From contig NZ_RCTF01000004.1 in NCBI RefSeq assembly GCF_003667445.1, forward strand, positions 1 through 64,000: a DNA stretch of 64,000 nt, read 5' to 3'. Shown here one piece after another: positions 1 to 7,262 of the stretch. The notes under the pieces were generated by a model. It made no database searches. It was given only the letters and a program-made list of their open reading frames with translations, and had not been told where the DNA came from. Made by a program: the position numbers and the translations under genes. How positions within the stretch are numbered: position 1 is the stretch's first letter; each line of letters starts with the position of its first letter. Origin of the DNA: Xanthobacter tagetidis. GTDB lineage: Bacteria; Pseudomonadota; Alphaproteobacteria; Rhizobiales; Xanthobacteraceae.

Positions 1-262
1 CCGCCTCCACATGGAAGATGCGGGCGCCGAGCAGCAGCCGGTCGCCCGGCGCCACCGTGTTGGGCGCGCGCAGCGTAACCCGGGCGCGGTGCCCGGCCTG
101 CGGGCGCTCGGCCGTGACGCCGAAATCGTCGGCCAGCATCTCCACCCGGCCCCACAGCTGGTCCACGGTGAGGAAGGTGCGGGCGATGCCGCCGGCGCCG
201 TCCGGCAGGTCCACATAGGTCTGGTGCGCGAGGCGCTGGCGCAGCGCGCCGATGGCGCTCAC
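1..262 (-). CDS. Phage/GTA head-tail adaptor (gp7-like), 3' part beyond window
   Basis: The first 87 or so residues of a protein whose C-terminus lies beyond the left edge. The start is a GTG at 262 that overlaps the TGA of the preceding gp6-like gene (GTGA), the usual coupling in these modules. The visible sequence (MSAIGALRQRLAHQTYVDLP onward, then VDQLWGRVEML and a LLLGARIFHVEA segment) has the pattern of the phage head-tail joining family: a short basic N-terminus, a W-x-x-V-E strand, and a late beta hairpin. In GTA clusters this protein sits between the gp6 connector and the tail genes. The assignment rests on order and pattern, not alignment. Confidence 0.7.
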   Translation of the reverse strand, partial: MSAIGALRQRLAHQTYVDLPDGAGGIARTFLTVDQLWGRVEMLADDFGVTAERPQAGHRARVTLRAPNTVAPGDRLLLGARIFHVEA

Positions 263-819
263 AGCCGCACCACGCGATAGGGCGCGATCAGCGCCATCAC
301 GGCGGCCGGCAGCTCGGTCGCGCCGCCCGCGCCGTCGCGCAGTTCGTAGAAATGCGCCACCGCGAGCCGCACCGCCTGGACGAGGTCCGCCGGCACGTCC
401 GCCGCCGCGCCGTAGCCGGCGCGGACGGTGATGAGGATGCCGTCATGGCGCTTGCCGGGGCGCGGCACGCGGGTGCCGTCCACATGGATCAGCGCGGGCG
501 CGCGCTCGCCCCGCAAGGTCAGCGCGCCGTCCGGCACGGCGGCCTCGGTGCCGCTGGCATCGGTGACGGTGGCGGAAAGGATCGCCGAGACCGGCGCCAC
601 CGGCAGCGCGATGACGCCGCTCGCCGGCCAGGCGTCGCGGTGAAGCGCGAACTCCTGGTCCGCCAGGATGCGCCCGCTCGCCGCCTCGATCAGCCGCCGC
701 GCGGCGGGGATCAAAGCGTCGAGAAGAGCGTCCTCCGCATCGTGGTCGATGCGCAGGAAGGCCTTCGCCTCGGCGCGCGTCAAAGGCTCGGCTGCGGGGC
801 CGGCGAGGGGTTCGGGCAT
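259..819 (-). CDS. Phage/GTA head-tail connector protein (gp6-like)
   Basis: A 186-residue protein beginning MPEPLAGPAAEPLTRAEAKA; the ATG at 819 is preceded by a GGAG ribosome site. The LTRAEAKAFLRIDHDAED and LIPAARRLIEAASGRIL segments are the hallmark of the phage gp6 / phiE125 gp8 connector family, which forms a ring below the portal. The C-terminal ADLVQAVRLAVAHFYE helix also fits. It is followed with overlap by the gp7-like adaptor. It is separated from the major capsid gene by 1.4 kb that holds repeats and a protease gene on the other strand, which is unlike a normal GTA cluster where these genes abut. Longer upstream reading in this frame crosses the protease gene and was not used. Confidence 0.8.
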   Translation of the reverse strand: MPEPLAGPAAEPLTRAEAKAFLRIDHDAEDALLDALIPAARRLIEAASGRILADQEFALHRDAWPASGVIALPVAPVSAILSATVTDASGTEAAVPDGALTLRGERAPALIHVDGTRVPRPGKRHDGILITVRAGYGAAADVPADLVQAVRLAVAHFYELRDGAGGATELPAAVMALIAPYRVVRL

Positions 820-901
820 GCGTGCGCTCCTGGAGTGAGGGCTGGCCGGCGCGCCGGCGGCGCCCGTTGACGGCGCGGCCGGCCCCCGGCAGAAGACCGG
901 C

Positions 902-1651
902 ATGAAAATTCCTGCCTCGCGCCGCGCGCCGTCCGTCCTCCTCGCCCTCGCGCTCCTGGCCGGCGCGGCGGCGCCCGCGCGCGCCATCGTCGGCGGCGCG
1001 CCGGCGGGGCCGGAGGTGGCGGCGCATGCGGTGATGCTGGTCTCGACGCGCGGGGCGAGCTGCACCGGCACCGTGCTGGCGCCGGACGTGGTGCTCACCG
1101 CCGCGCACTGCGTCGAGCCGGCGGCGGACTATGCGGTGGCGCTGATCTCGGGCGCGGCGCCGAAGCTGATCCCGGTCACGCGCATCGCGCTCCATCCGGG
1201 CTTCAGCGCCGACCAGTTCCGCACCCGGCGGCCGACGCCGGATCTCGCTCTGGTGAAGCTCGCCGAGCCGCTGCCGGCATCGCTGCGCCCGGCGCGCCTC
1301 GCGCCGGCGGGCGGGCTGCCGCCCAAGGGCGACGGCTTCACCATCGCCGGCTTCGGCGTCACGGCGGACGGCGCCTCGAAGAGCGCCGGGACGCTGCGCA
1401 CGGTCGCGCTGCCGAACATCGGCTCCACCGGCGGCATCATGGTGCGCCTGTCGCGCGCCGAGGGCGGCGCGGGCGCCTGCACCGGGGATTCCGGCGGCCC
1501 CGCCTTCCGCGACGGCGCGGTGGCCGGCGTGATCGGCTGGGCCACCGCCTTGGGCAACGCCCGCGGCTGCGGCGGCGTCACCGGCGTCACCCTGGTCTCG
1601 CTCCACCGCGACTGGATCGACGCCACGCTGAAGGCGCTCGCCGGGCGGTGA
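902..1651 (+). CDS. Secreted trypsin-fold serine protease (family S1)
   Basis: A 249-residue protein with a signal peptide (basic N-terminus, Leu/Ala-rich core) ending at about ARA28, so that the mature chain would start IVGG, the classic S1 N-terminus. The triad is visible: His69 in LTAAHC, Asp114 in DLALVK, Ser197 in GDSGGP. Six residues before the Ser, at the S1-pocket position where trypsin has Asp, there is Gly191, so basic-residue specificity is not expected. It probably acts in the periplasm or outside the cell. The gene lies on the plus strand inside an otherwise minus-strand GTA head cluster, with repeats downstream, which suggests insertion of a cargo gene. Its link to particles is unknown. 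Confidence 0.85.
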   Translation: MKIPASRRAPSVLLALALLAGAAAPARAIVGGAPAGPEVAAHAVMLVSTRGASCTGTVLAPDVVLTAAHCVEPAADYAVALISGAAPKLIPVTRIALHPGFSADQFRTRRPTPDLALVKLAEPLPASLRPARLAPAGGLPPKGDGFTIAGFGVTADGASKSAGTLRTVALPNIGSTGGIMVRLSRAEGGAGACTGDSGGPAFRDGAVAGVIGWATALGNARGCGGVTGVTLVSLHRDWIDATLKALAGR

Positions 1652-1692
1652 GGCGGGGGCGGGACGGGCGCCCGCCTCGCGCCAAAATAGCC

Positions 1693-1788
1693 GCCGTCAT
1701 GCTCCGGCTTGACCGGAGCATCCACGCCCCCTTCCCGCATCGCGCCCAGCCGCCGCATGGGCCCTCCGGTCAAGCCGGAGGGCGACGG
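1693..1788. repeat. Composite palindromic repeat, type B copy 1
   Basis: Two small palindromes facing each other: the left one carries CATGCTCCGGCTTGACCGG, the right one CCCTCCGGTCAAGCCGGAGG, with about 30 bases between. The outer ends GCCGTC and GACGG complement each other. The same composite recurs at 4707-4802 and 14018-14113. Confidence 0.8.
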
Positions 1789-1859
1789 TAGTGAGAGGGC
1801 GACGGCGCGGGGATAGAGCGAGGGCGGAGAATGGGGCGACGGCGCTGAAACCTCTCACC

Positions 1860-1974
1860 GCCGTCATGCCCCGGCTTGTCCGGGGCATCCACTTTGCCGT
1901 TTGCACAGAGCCTCGATCCGGAACGCCAGCAAGGCCGCGGGGTGGATCCCCCGGACAAGCCGGGGGATGACGGT
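1860..1974. repeat. Composite palindromic repeat, type A copy 1
   Basis: A left palindrome CCCCGGCTTGTCCGGGG preceded by GCCGTCAT and followed by CATCCAC, about 45 bases of spacer, then the inverse form CCCCCGGACAAGCCGGGGG followed by GATGACGG. The whole is a long imperfect inverted repeat. Other copies are at 4557-4674, 13791-13908 and 28325-28439. Confidence 0.85.
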
Positions 1975-2200
1975 GGTCAAAGAGGGAGAGGGCGCCGCGT
2001 CCCCCAAACTGCCGTCATGCCTCGACGCAAAGCCCTCCCCCGCATGCGGGGGAGGGTTGGGAGGGGGCATGGCCGGGCGCGCGCTCGCGGCGTCGCGCCC
2101 GCGGCAAGCGCCGCCGGCCCTATCCTCCCCCGCACGCGGGAGAGGCGGCGCGAACGCGCGCGGGAGCGCTGCTTTCGCCCGCACGTCCAGGCCGTCCCCC

Positions 2201-3451
2201 TCAGGCGGCGAACTTCAGCAGCTTCGCGGCGTCGAAGTCCTGCACCCCGCCGCCCACGCGCTTGGTGGTGTAGAACAGCACGTAGGGCTTGGCGGAATAC
2301 GGGTCGCGCAGCACCCGCACGCCGGCGCGGTCCACCACCAGGTAGAAGCGGCGGAAGTCGCCGAACGCGATGGCATGGGCGTCGGCGGCGATGTCCGGCA
2401 TGTCCTCGCTCTCGGCCACCGGGAAGCCCATGAGGCTCGCGCTCTGGCCCGCGCCGGGGGGCGGCGCCCAGAGATAGTTGCCGTTCTCGTCCTTCAGCTT
2501 GCGCGCCGCCGCCTGGGTGCGGCGGTTCATGAGGAAGGTGGCGTTCTGGCGGTAGGGCGCCTTGAGCGCATAGACGAGATCGATCAGCGGATCCGCCGGC
2601 GTCGCGCTCGGGAACGCGCCCGCCGCGCCGGTGGCGATGACGCCCACCTTGCCCCAGCTCCAGGCGCTCTCGGCAGCCTTGGTGTAGGAGAGGAAGCCGG
2701 TGGGCTTGCCGACGCCGTCGCCGGAGACGAAGGCGGTGCCCTCCTGGGAAGCGAAGCTCTGCTCCACCTCGCCGGCCAGCCACTCCTCCACGTTCACCCG
2801 CGCATCCTCCAGCAGCGCGGTGGTGGCCGCCGGCATGGCGTAGAGCTCCATGGCGGGGAAGGCGAGCTCGGCCAGCACCGGGCTGTCGGTCTGCGGCCGT
2901 GCCGCGGTCTCCGCCGCCCAGCCGGCGACCGGGCCTGAGGTCATGAAGGGCTTGCGGTAGGTGCCGGCGCCGATGGTGCGCACGCTGGCGAGCGCCCGCA
3001 CCGGCGAGAGCACGGCGAGGCGGCGGCCGATCTCGACCTCGGCTTCGAACGGCACGAGGTAGCCGCCGTCCGCGCCGGTGCCGGCGGTGAGCGCCTTCGC
3101 CTCCATGGCCTTGAGGCCGCCGGCCTCGCCGTGGCGCACATAGGCGTCGAACGCGCCGGCATGGGCCGCCTCGCTCGCGCTGCGCTCGGGCGCGCCGCCG
3201 AGCGCCGGCCGGCGCGCCTTGGTGGCGAGGGCGTCGAGCCGCGCCTGGTGCGCGTCGAGCGCGGCATCGATGCGCGCCATCTTCTCGGCGGTGAGCGGAT
3301 CGGCGCCGCGGCGCTCGATCTCGGCGAGACGCGTCTCGTTCGCCTCCTTGTAGCTCTCGAAGGCGGCAAGGAACTCGGCGGCGGCGGCGCGCTCCTCGTG
3401 GGTCTCGGGCTTGGCCACCTTGGTCTCGGGGGCGCGGTGGGGGTTCGGCAT
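2201..3451 (-). CDS. HK97-family major capsid protein (GTA gp5-like)
   Basis: A 416-residue protein starting MPNPHRAPETKVAKPETHEE. Residues 1-100 are charged and helical (the delta/scaffold-like region removed by the prohead protease), followed by the HK97 fold. The LTAGTGADGGYLVPFEAE segment near residues 130-150 is the family's characteristic start of the mature capsid domain, and the C-terminal strand ending QDFDAAKLLKFAA is typical of GTA and Rhizobiales prophage capsids. It follows the protease gene with an 11-base gap and forms the head shell. Translation upstream of the ATG at 3451 would run into the protease gene. Confidence 0.93.
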   Translation of the reverse strand: MPNPHRAPETKVAKPETHEERAAAAEFLAAFESYKEANETRLAEIERRGADPLTAEKMARIDAALDAHQARLDALATKARRPALGGAPERSASEAAHAGAFDAYVRHGEAGGLKAMEAKALTAGTGADGGYLVPFEAEVEIGRRLAVLSPVRALASVRTIGAGTYRKPFMTSGPVAGWAAETAARPQTDSPVLAELAFPAMELYAMPAATTALLEDARVNVEEWLAGEVEQSFASQEGTAFVSGDGVGKPTGFLSYTKAAESAWSWGKVGVIATGAAGAFPSATPADPLIDLVYALKAPYRQNATFLMNRRTQAAARKLKDENGNYLWAPPPGAGQSASLMGFPVAESEDMPDIAADAHAIAFGDFRRFYLVVDRAGVRVLRDPYSAKPYVLFYTTKRVGGGVQDFDAAKLLKFAA

Positions 3452-3462
3452 GGGATCGGTCC

Positions 3463-3990
3463 TCAGATGGTGACGGGGGTTCGGGTCGCCTGACGCAGGC
3501 GCGCGGCGGCCTCGCGCAGAGCGTGCGCGGGCACGGCAGCGGGATCGGCGCGGGCATCCGCAGCGGGATCGGGCGGCCCGAGCGCGACCCGCGCGCCGGG
3601 CTGCATGGGGAAGGTGACGATGGAGACCTCCCACAGATCGATGCGGGAGATGCGTCGCACGCGGCTGCGCGGATCGGCGCGCGCCTCCACCGCCTTGAAG
3701 CCGATGGAGAGGCCGTCGAGCGCGCCCTCCTTGAGCAGCGCGGCGCATTCGCGCGCCCGCGTCACGCCGGCCGAGAGGCGCCCGCGCACATGAAGGCCGC
3801 GCGCGTCCTCGGCGATCGCGCTCCACACGCCGATCGGCTCGGCGGGGTCGTGCTGGTAGAGCATCCGCACGCCGGCGGCGCCGCGCCGCGCGAGGCTCTC
3901 GCGGAACGCGCCGGGCAGCACCATGTCGCGGCCGAGATCGACGACGCCGAACAGGCAGGCATAGCCCTCGATGAGCGGTCCGTCCGCCAT
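3463..3990 (-). CDS. HK97-family prohead protease (GTA gp4-like)
   Basis: A 175-residue protein, MADGPLIEGYACLFG onward. The opening strand, DMVLPGAF, VRMLYQHDP with its conserved His, and the LSIGFKAVEA ... LWEVSIVTFPMQPGA block are the diagnostic motifs of the U35-type maturation protease, which trims the capsid N-terminus during assembly. The ATG at 3990 was chosen. A GTG at 3996 overlapping the stop of the previous small gene (GTGA) is an equally good start and would add two residues. The C-terminal 30 residues are Ala/Arg/Asp rich and poorly conserved in such proteins. Confidence 0.9.
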   Translation of the reverse strand: MADGPLIEGYACLFGVVDLGRDMVLPGAFRESLARRGAAGVRMLYQHDPAEPIGVWSAIAEDARGLHVRGRLSAGVTRARECAALLKEGALDGLSIGFKAVEARADPRSRVRRISRIDLWEVSIVTFPMQPGARVALGPPDPAADARADPAAVPAHALREAAARLRQATRTPVTI

Positions 3991-3992
3991 GC

Positions 3993-4184
3993 TCACGCCT
4001 CCCGCCCGCCGGGGGCGGGCTTCTCGGCCGGCCGCTTCTTGCGACGCCCCTTCTCCAGGCGCTCCAGCGTCGCCACGAAGTCGCGGAACACGCTCTGCGG
4101 CGCGGCCTGCGCCTTGGGACGGGAGGGCGCGCCCGTCAGCGCGCGGATGCGCGGCGCGGGCGCCTTCTGGAACGGGGCGCGCAT
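3993..4184 (-). CDS. Small basic protein in GTA head cluster
   Basis: 63 residues, starting MRAPFQKAPAPRIRALTG and ending with a Lys/Arg-rich tail (LEKGRRKKRPAEKPAP). A GGAGA ribosome site lies 7-8 bases before the ATG at 4184, and the stop overlaps the possible GTG start of the protease gene. Small genes are known between portal and protease in GTA clusters (the Rhodobacter g3.5 position), so position supports a real gene. Charge suggests nucleic acid or capsid contact, but no domain is recognisable and I assign no function. Confidence 0.6.
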   Translation of the reverse strand: MRAPFQKAPAPRIRALTGAPSRPKAQAAPQSVFRDFVATLERLEKGRRKKRPAEKPAPGGREA

Positions 4185-4231
4185 GGGGATGTCTCCGGTG
4201 GGTGGTGTCGGGACGTGCGGGCCGGCCGGGC

Positions 4232-4420
4232 TCACTCCCGGCTGCCGTGCCGGGCATTGAAGCGCGCCAGCTCGCGCACGAAATCGTCGAAGCGCCGGTG
4301 CGCCCGCGCCACCTCGGCGAAGGCACGCCAGAAGGCGAGCGAGGCGCCAATGGCCCACAGCGCCAGCGCCACATGGGCAAGATCGCCGCGCTCGGCGACG
4401 GCGCGGATGAGCGCGTCCAT
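4232..4420 (-). CDS. Small single-span membrane protein in GTA head cluster
   Basis: 62 residues with one probable membrane helix (AHVALALWAIGASLAFW) followed by an amphipathic charged tail (RAHRRFDDFVRELARFNARH). An AGGAG ribosome site precedes the ATG at 4420. It sits between the portal gene and the small basic gene, where many Rhizobiales GTA clusters carry a short membrane protein; the role is unknown. It is separated from the portal gene by 422 bases of palindromic repeats, so it may have its own promoter or depend on read-through. Confidence 0.6.
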   Translation of the reverse strand: MDALIRAVAERGDLAHVALALWAIGASLAFWRAFAEVARAHRRFDDFVRELARFNARHGSRE

Positions 4421-4556
4421 GGGGGCTCCTGGAGCGGGGACGGCAGCGGGAGTGGATGCTCCGGGCGCGCCGGGGCATGACGGTGGGTTTGGCGGGATGC
4501 GGCGCGCTCGTAGCCGTCATCACTGCTCCCGTCCGCCGCCCGCCGACGTGCTTCAC

Positions 4557-4674
4557 CGCCGTCATCCCCCGGTTTATCCGGGGGATCCACGCAGCGGCTC
4601 GCGCGGCGTTTCGTTGTCCTTGCGCCACGTTGGCGGCCAAGTGGATGCCCCGGACAAGCCGGGGCATGACGGCG
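4557..4674. repeat. Composite palindromic repeat, type A copy 2
   Basis: Same layout as the copy at 1860-1974: a left palindrome with CCCCCGGTTTATCCGGGGG, a spacer, and a right palindrome with CCCCGGACAAGCCGGGG, ending ATGACGG. The left loop differs (TTTAT against CTTGT in other copies). Confidence 0.85.
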
Positions 4675-4706
4675 GTGAGATTTCCCCACCCACACCGTCC
4701 TTCCCC

Positions 4707-4802
4707 GCCGTCTCCCTCCGACTTGATCGGAGGGCCCATCCCGCGGCCGGGCGCGGCGCGCGAAGGTGCCATGGATGCCCTGGTCAGCCGGAGCATGACG
4801 GC
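4707..4802. repeat. Composite palindromic repeat, type B copy 2
   Basis: Inverse orientation relative to copy 1: it starts with the CCCTCCGACTTGATCGGAGG palindrome and ends with a degenerate CTGGTCAGCCGGAGCATGACG arm. It lies 32 bases from the type A copy, so both types occur as a pair here. Confidence 0.8.
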
Positions 4803-4842
4803 GGGTTTTGCGGGAAGTGACGCGCGCTTCTCCCGCCGCTCC

Positions 4843-6036
4843 CTATTGCCGCCCCGTTTCCCCGTAGCCCACGGCGGCGCGTTTCTCGGCATCGGTGAGG
4901 AAGTCGGCGCTGCCGATGCGCTTCCACAGCTCGGAGCGTTCGGCGGCGAGCGCCTCCACCTGGTCGAGGTCGGGCACGAGGCGCAGGTCCGCGCCGAAGG
5001 CCGGGGCGAGCCAGGCGGACACTTCGTCCGCCACGCGCCGCACCAGCGGCACCACGCTCTGGCGCCACAGCGCCCGGTTGGCCTCGGCATAATTGGCGTA
5101 GGTGTTGTCGCCGGGAATGCCCAGCAGCAGCGGCGGCACGCCGATGGCGAGCGCGATCTCGCGCGCCGCGCCGTTGCGGGCGGCCTCGAAGTCCATGTCC
5201 TTGGGCGAGAGCGAGAGCGCGCGCCATTCCAGCCCGCCCTCCAGCAGCAGCGGGCGGCCGGCATTGGCGGCGCCCTGGAACGAGGCCTCCAGCTCGCCCT
5301 TCAGACGCTCGAACTGCTCCTCCGTGAGCGTGCCCGTGCCGCCATAGACCAGCGCGCCGGAAGGCCGCGCGGCATTGTCGATCAGCGCCTTGTTCCAGGC
5401 GCCGGAGGCATTGTGGAGGTCGAGCGCCTGGGCGGCGGCCTCCAGCGGGGCGAAGCCGTAATGGTCGTCCACCGGGTTGAACACCGCGAGGTGAAGCACC
5501 GGCGGCACGTCGGCGCCGGCGACCAGCGTCTCCTGGGCGATCCGCACCGTGCGGCCGGCGAGCGTGTAGTCGAACGCCTCCGGCCAGCCGTCGGCGCCGG
5601 GCACCACGCGCACCCGGTCGGGGCGCAGCAGGTGCAGCTCGCGCACCCGGCCCTCCAGCGCTACCGCCTCCACATAGGCGTTGCCCGCCACCAGCAGGTG
5701 GCTGCACAGCGCCTCCATGAAGGCGGCGCCGCCGAGGCGCGGATTGGGCCGCGCCATCAGCCGCAGCAGCGGGTGTTCGGTGAGTTCCTCGGTGCCCGAC
5801 ATGAGCACCAGCGGTACGCTCGCCGCCGCCTCGCCGATCAGCCGCACGGCGCGGTAGGCGATGGCGTTCTTCGCGAAGCCCTCGCAGGCGAGGCTCGCCG
5901 TGTCGCGCGGGCTCCAGACCGGGCGGCCGGCGGACAGCACCGCCACCAGCGCGGCGGTGCGGCTCGCCTTGGCCTCGGGCCGGGCGGGGGGCGCACGAAG
6001 ATGCGCCCGGAACGGGGCGAGCAGGGCGTCGAGCAT
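4843..6036 (-). CDS. HK97-family phage portal protein (GTA gp3-like)
   Basis: A 397-residue protein, about the usual size for GTA portals. Landmarks are the N-terminal VWSPRDTASLACEGF, the NAIAYRAVRLIGEAAASVPL helix, HPLLRLMARPNP, the LHLLRPDRVRVVPGADGWPE region, and the stem and crown part with LEASFQGAANAGRPLLLEGG and LLLGIPGDNTYANYAEANRA. This dodecameric ring is the DNA gate through which the terminase packages DNA. The start at 6036 has an overlapping GGAG/CCTCC region upstream; the longer reading upstream enters non-coding sequence. It is followed by 422 bases of repeats rather than directly by the protease gene. Confidence 0.92.
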   Translation of the reverse strand: MLDALLAPFRAHLRAPPARPEAKASRTAALVAVLSAGRPVWSPRDTASLACEGFAKNAIAYRAVRLIGEAAASVPLVLMSGTEELTEHPLLRLMARPNPRLGGAAFMEALCSHLLVAGNAYVEAVALEGRVRELHLLRPDRVRVVPGADGWPEAFDYTLAGRTVRIAQETLVAGADVPPVLHLAVFNPVDDHYGFAPLEAAAQALDLHNASGAWNKALIDNAARPSGALVYGGTGTLTEEQFERLKGELEASFQGAANAGRPLLLEGGLEWRALSLSPKDMDFEAARNGAAREIALAIGVPPLLLGIPGDNTYANYAEANRALWRQSVVPLVRRVADEVSAWLAPAFGADLRLVPDLDQVEALAAERSELWKRIGSADFLTDAEKRAAVGYGETGRQ

Positions 6037-6317
6037 GGAGGGCTCCGCAGATGAGGCAGGGTCAAGGCGGCGGAAACGGCCGGCAGACCGCCGGTGCGCG
6101 GCGGAAGCCGCCGACATGGCGGCGCCACGAAATGGTGCCCTTCCCGCCCGATCCGGCCGCGAAGGGCGCACATTCGGCCGCTAGGAGACCGGCTCCGTCT
6201 CACGGACCGGCAACAGGTCATGCGTATGCCGGCCGGCCCCGTTCGCGTTTCGCGCGGACGGGGCCGCCGCGGGGGCGGCGTTCCAGCGATCAGGTCGAGA
6301 CGGCGGACGGCGCCCGC

Positions 6318-6824
6318 TCAGGCGGGGCGGCGCGGATAATCGTGGCGCGGCGGCACCCGGTGATAGAGGATCGCCAGCGCCACCAGAGCGAGGCTACCGG
6401 TCACCACCACGCCCGACAGCGCCATGGGGTCGCCCGGCGACAGCACCATCAGGATCGGCACCGCGCCGGCCGGCGGATGGGAGACGCGGAACGCCAGCAT
6501 GAGCGCGATGGCGAGCCCGACGCCGAGCGCGGCGGCCCACACGGCGGCGGGAAACAGCAGCGTGAGCACCAGGCCCACCATGGCCGCGAGCGCATAGCCG
6601 CCCACCACGTTGGCGGGCTGGGCGAGCGGCGTCGCGGGATGGGCGAACAGCAGCACGGCACTCGCCCCGAACGGGGCGATCAGGAACGGCAGTTCGGTGA
6701 AGGCGGCGAGCCCCGCCACCAGCCCCATGCCCAGCATGCCGCCGGCGCCGGACTTCATTCCGATCAGGAACGACCCGCACGACGGCTCATGGCGCGTGAA
6801 GAATGCTTTCCAATGCGATCTCAT
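6318..6824 (-). CDS. HPP-family integral membrane protein
   Basis: A 168-residue protein with four to five hydrophobic segments and the family's name motif His-Pro-Pro at residues 116-118 (FRVSHPPAGAVP), plus an LIAPFGASAVLLFAHP strand near residue 50 that is also conserved. HPP proteins are poorly characterised; plant and cyanobacterial members are linked to nitrite transport, but nothing at this site ties the gene to nitrogen. The start at 6824 (MRSHWKAFF) has AGG seven bases upstream; an in-frame ATG at 6884 would add 20 residues. It interrupts the GTA cluster between terminase and portal and is probably not a particle protein. Confidence 0.8.
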   Translation of the reverse strand: MRSHWKAFFTRHEPSCGSFLIGMKSGAGGMLGMGLVAGLAAFTELPFLIAPFGASAVLLFAHPATPLAQPANVVGGYALAAMVGLVLTLLFPAAVWAAALGVGLAIALMLAFRVSHPPAGAVPILMVLSPGDPMALSGVVVTGSLALVALAILYHRVPPRHDYPRRPA

Positions 6825-7262
6825 GGCACCTGAACGGGCAGAGAGGATGATTGAAGAGCAAATGTCTGCACACGTCGTTGTCATGCAGCCTCATTTGTAG
6901 GCATCACACTGCACGTATTCTGGATGCCAGGTCAAGGGCTCAGCGATGCGACGGCGCAGCCGGAGTGCCGAGCCGGGGTCCAGGGGAAACGCCCACGCAG
7001 CGGGCAATACCTAAGAGCGCCCGGCGCCCCGAAGCCCCAGAATTTCAGAAGCGCCTGCGGCGGTCTCTTGCGCTGGGCCCCGGCTCGCATTCCGCTGACG
7101 CTCCATGCGTCCGGGCGCGAAGGCGGTTTCCGGCGGATGCGACGGCGCCAGCCGGCGCCGTGCCCCGGACCAGCGACGGCGCAGCCGGAGTGCAGAGCCG
7201 GGGCCCAGCGCAAGACTCCCGCGCAGCGGGCAATACGCGGCAGCGCAGCCGGCGCCCGCCCG
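6825..7262. repeat. Intergenic block with GC-rich interspersed repeats (family C)
   Basis: 438 bases without a credible gene. From about 6950 to 7250 it holds inverted pairs of a GC-rich repeat marked by GCGCTGGGCCCCGGCTCGCA (near 7070) and by GAGCCGGGGCCCAGCGCAAG (near 7195), together with a copy of the CTGGACCCCGGCTCGGC-type unit in inverse orientation near 6975. The same units recur at 15960-16641 and 26505-26635. Confidence 0.75.

Larger units (their letters stand above)
1652..2200. other. Intergenic block filled with palindromic repeats
   Basis: 549 bases between the protease and major capsid genes, with no credible gene. It holds two composite palindromic elements (listed separately), a C-rich stem-loop around 2035-2060 of the type CCTCCCCCGCATGCGGGGG, and a related hairpin near 2125-2150. 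Confidence 0.75.
4421..4842. other. Intergenic block filled with palindromic repeats
   Basis: 422 bases between the small membrane protein gene and the portal gene. No credible gene; it contains a type A and a type B composite palindromic repeat, listed separately. A long plus-strand reading frame that starts here is the shadow of the portal gene. Confidence 0.75.

Noticed and set aside
1693..4802. Palindromic repeats as rho-independent terminators
   Set aside because: They lack T-runs, occur in both orientations and in divergent as well as internal positions, and form composite units; they are repeats first, though some may stop transcription.
4456..6054. A 532-codon plus-strand frame over the portal gene
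   Set aside because: It is the shadow of the portal gene and of palindromic repeats; composition is Arg/Gly/His-rich without domains.
6318..6824. HPP-family gene as part of the nitrate system
   Set aside because: Some HPP proteins carry nitrite, but this gene is 13 kb from the operon, lies within the GTA cluster, and shows no hexaloop leader or sigma-54 element.
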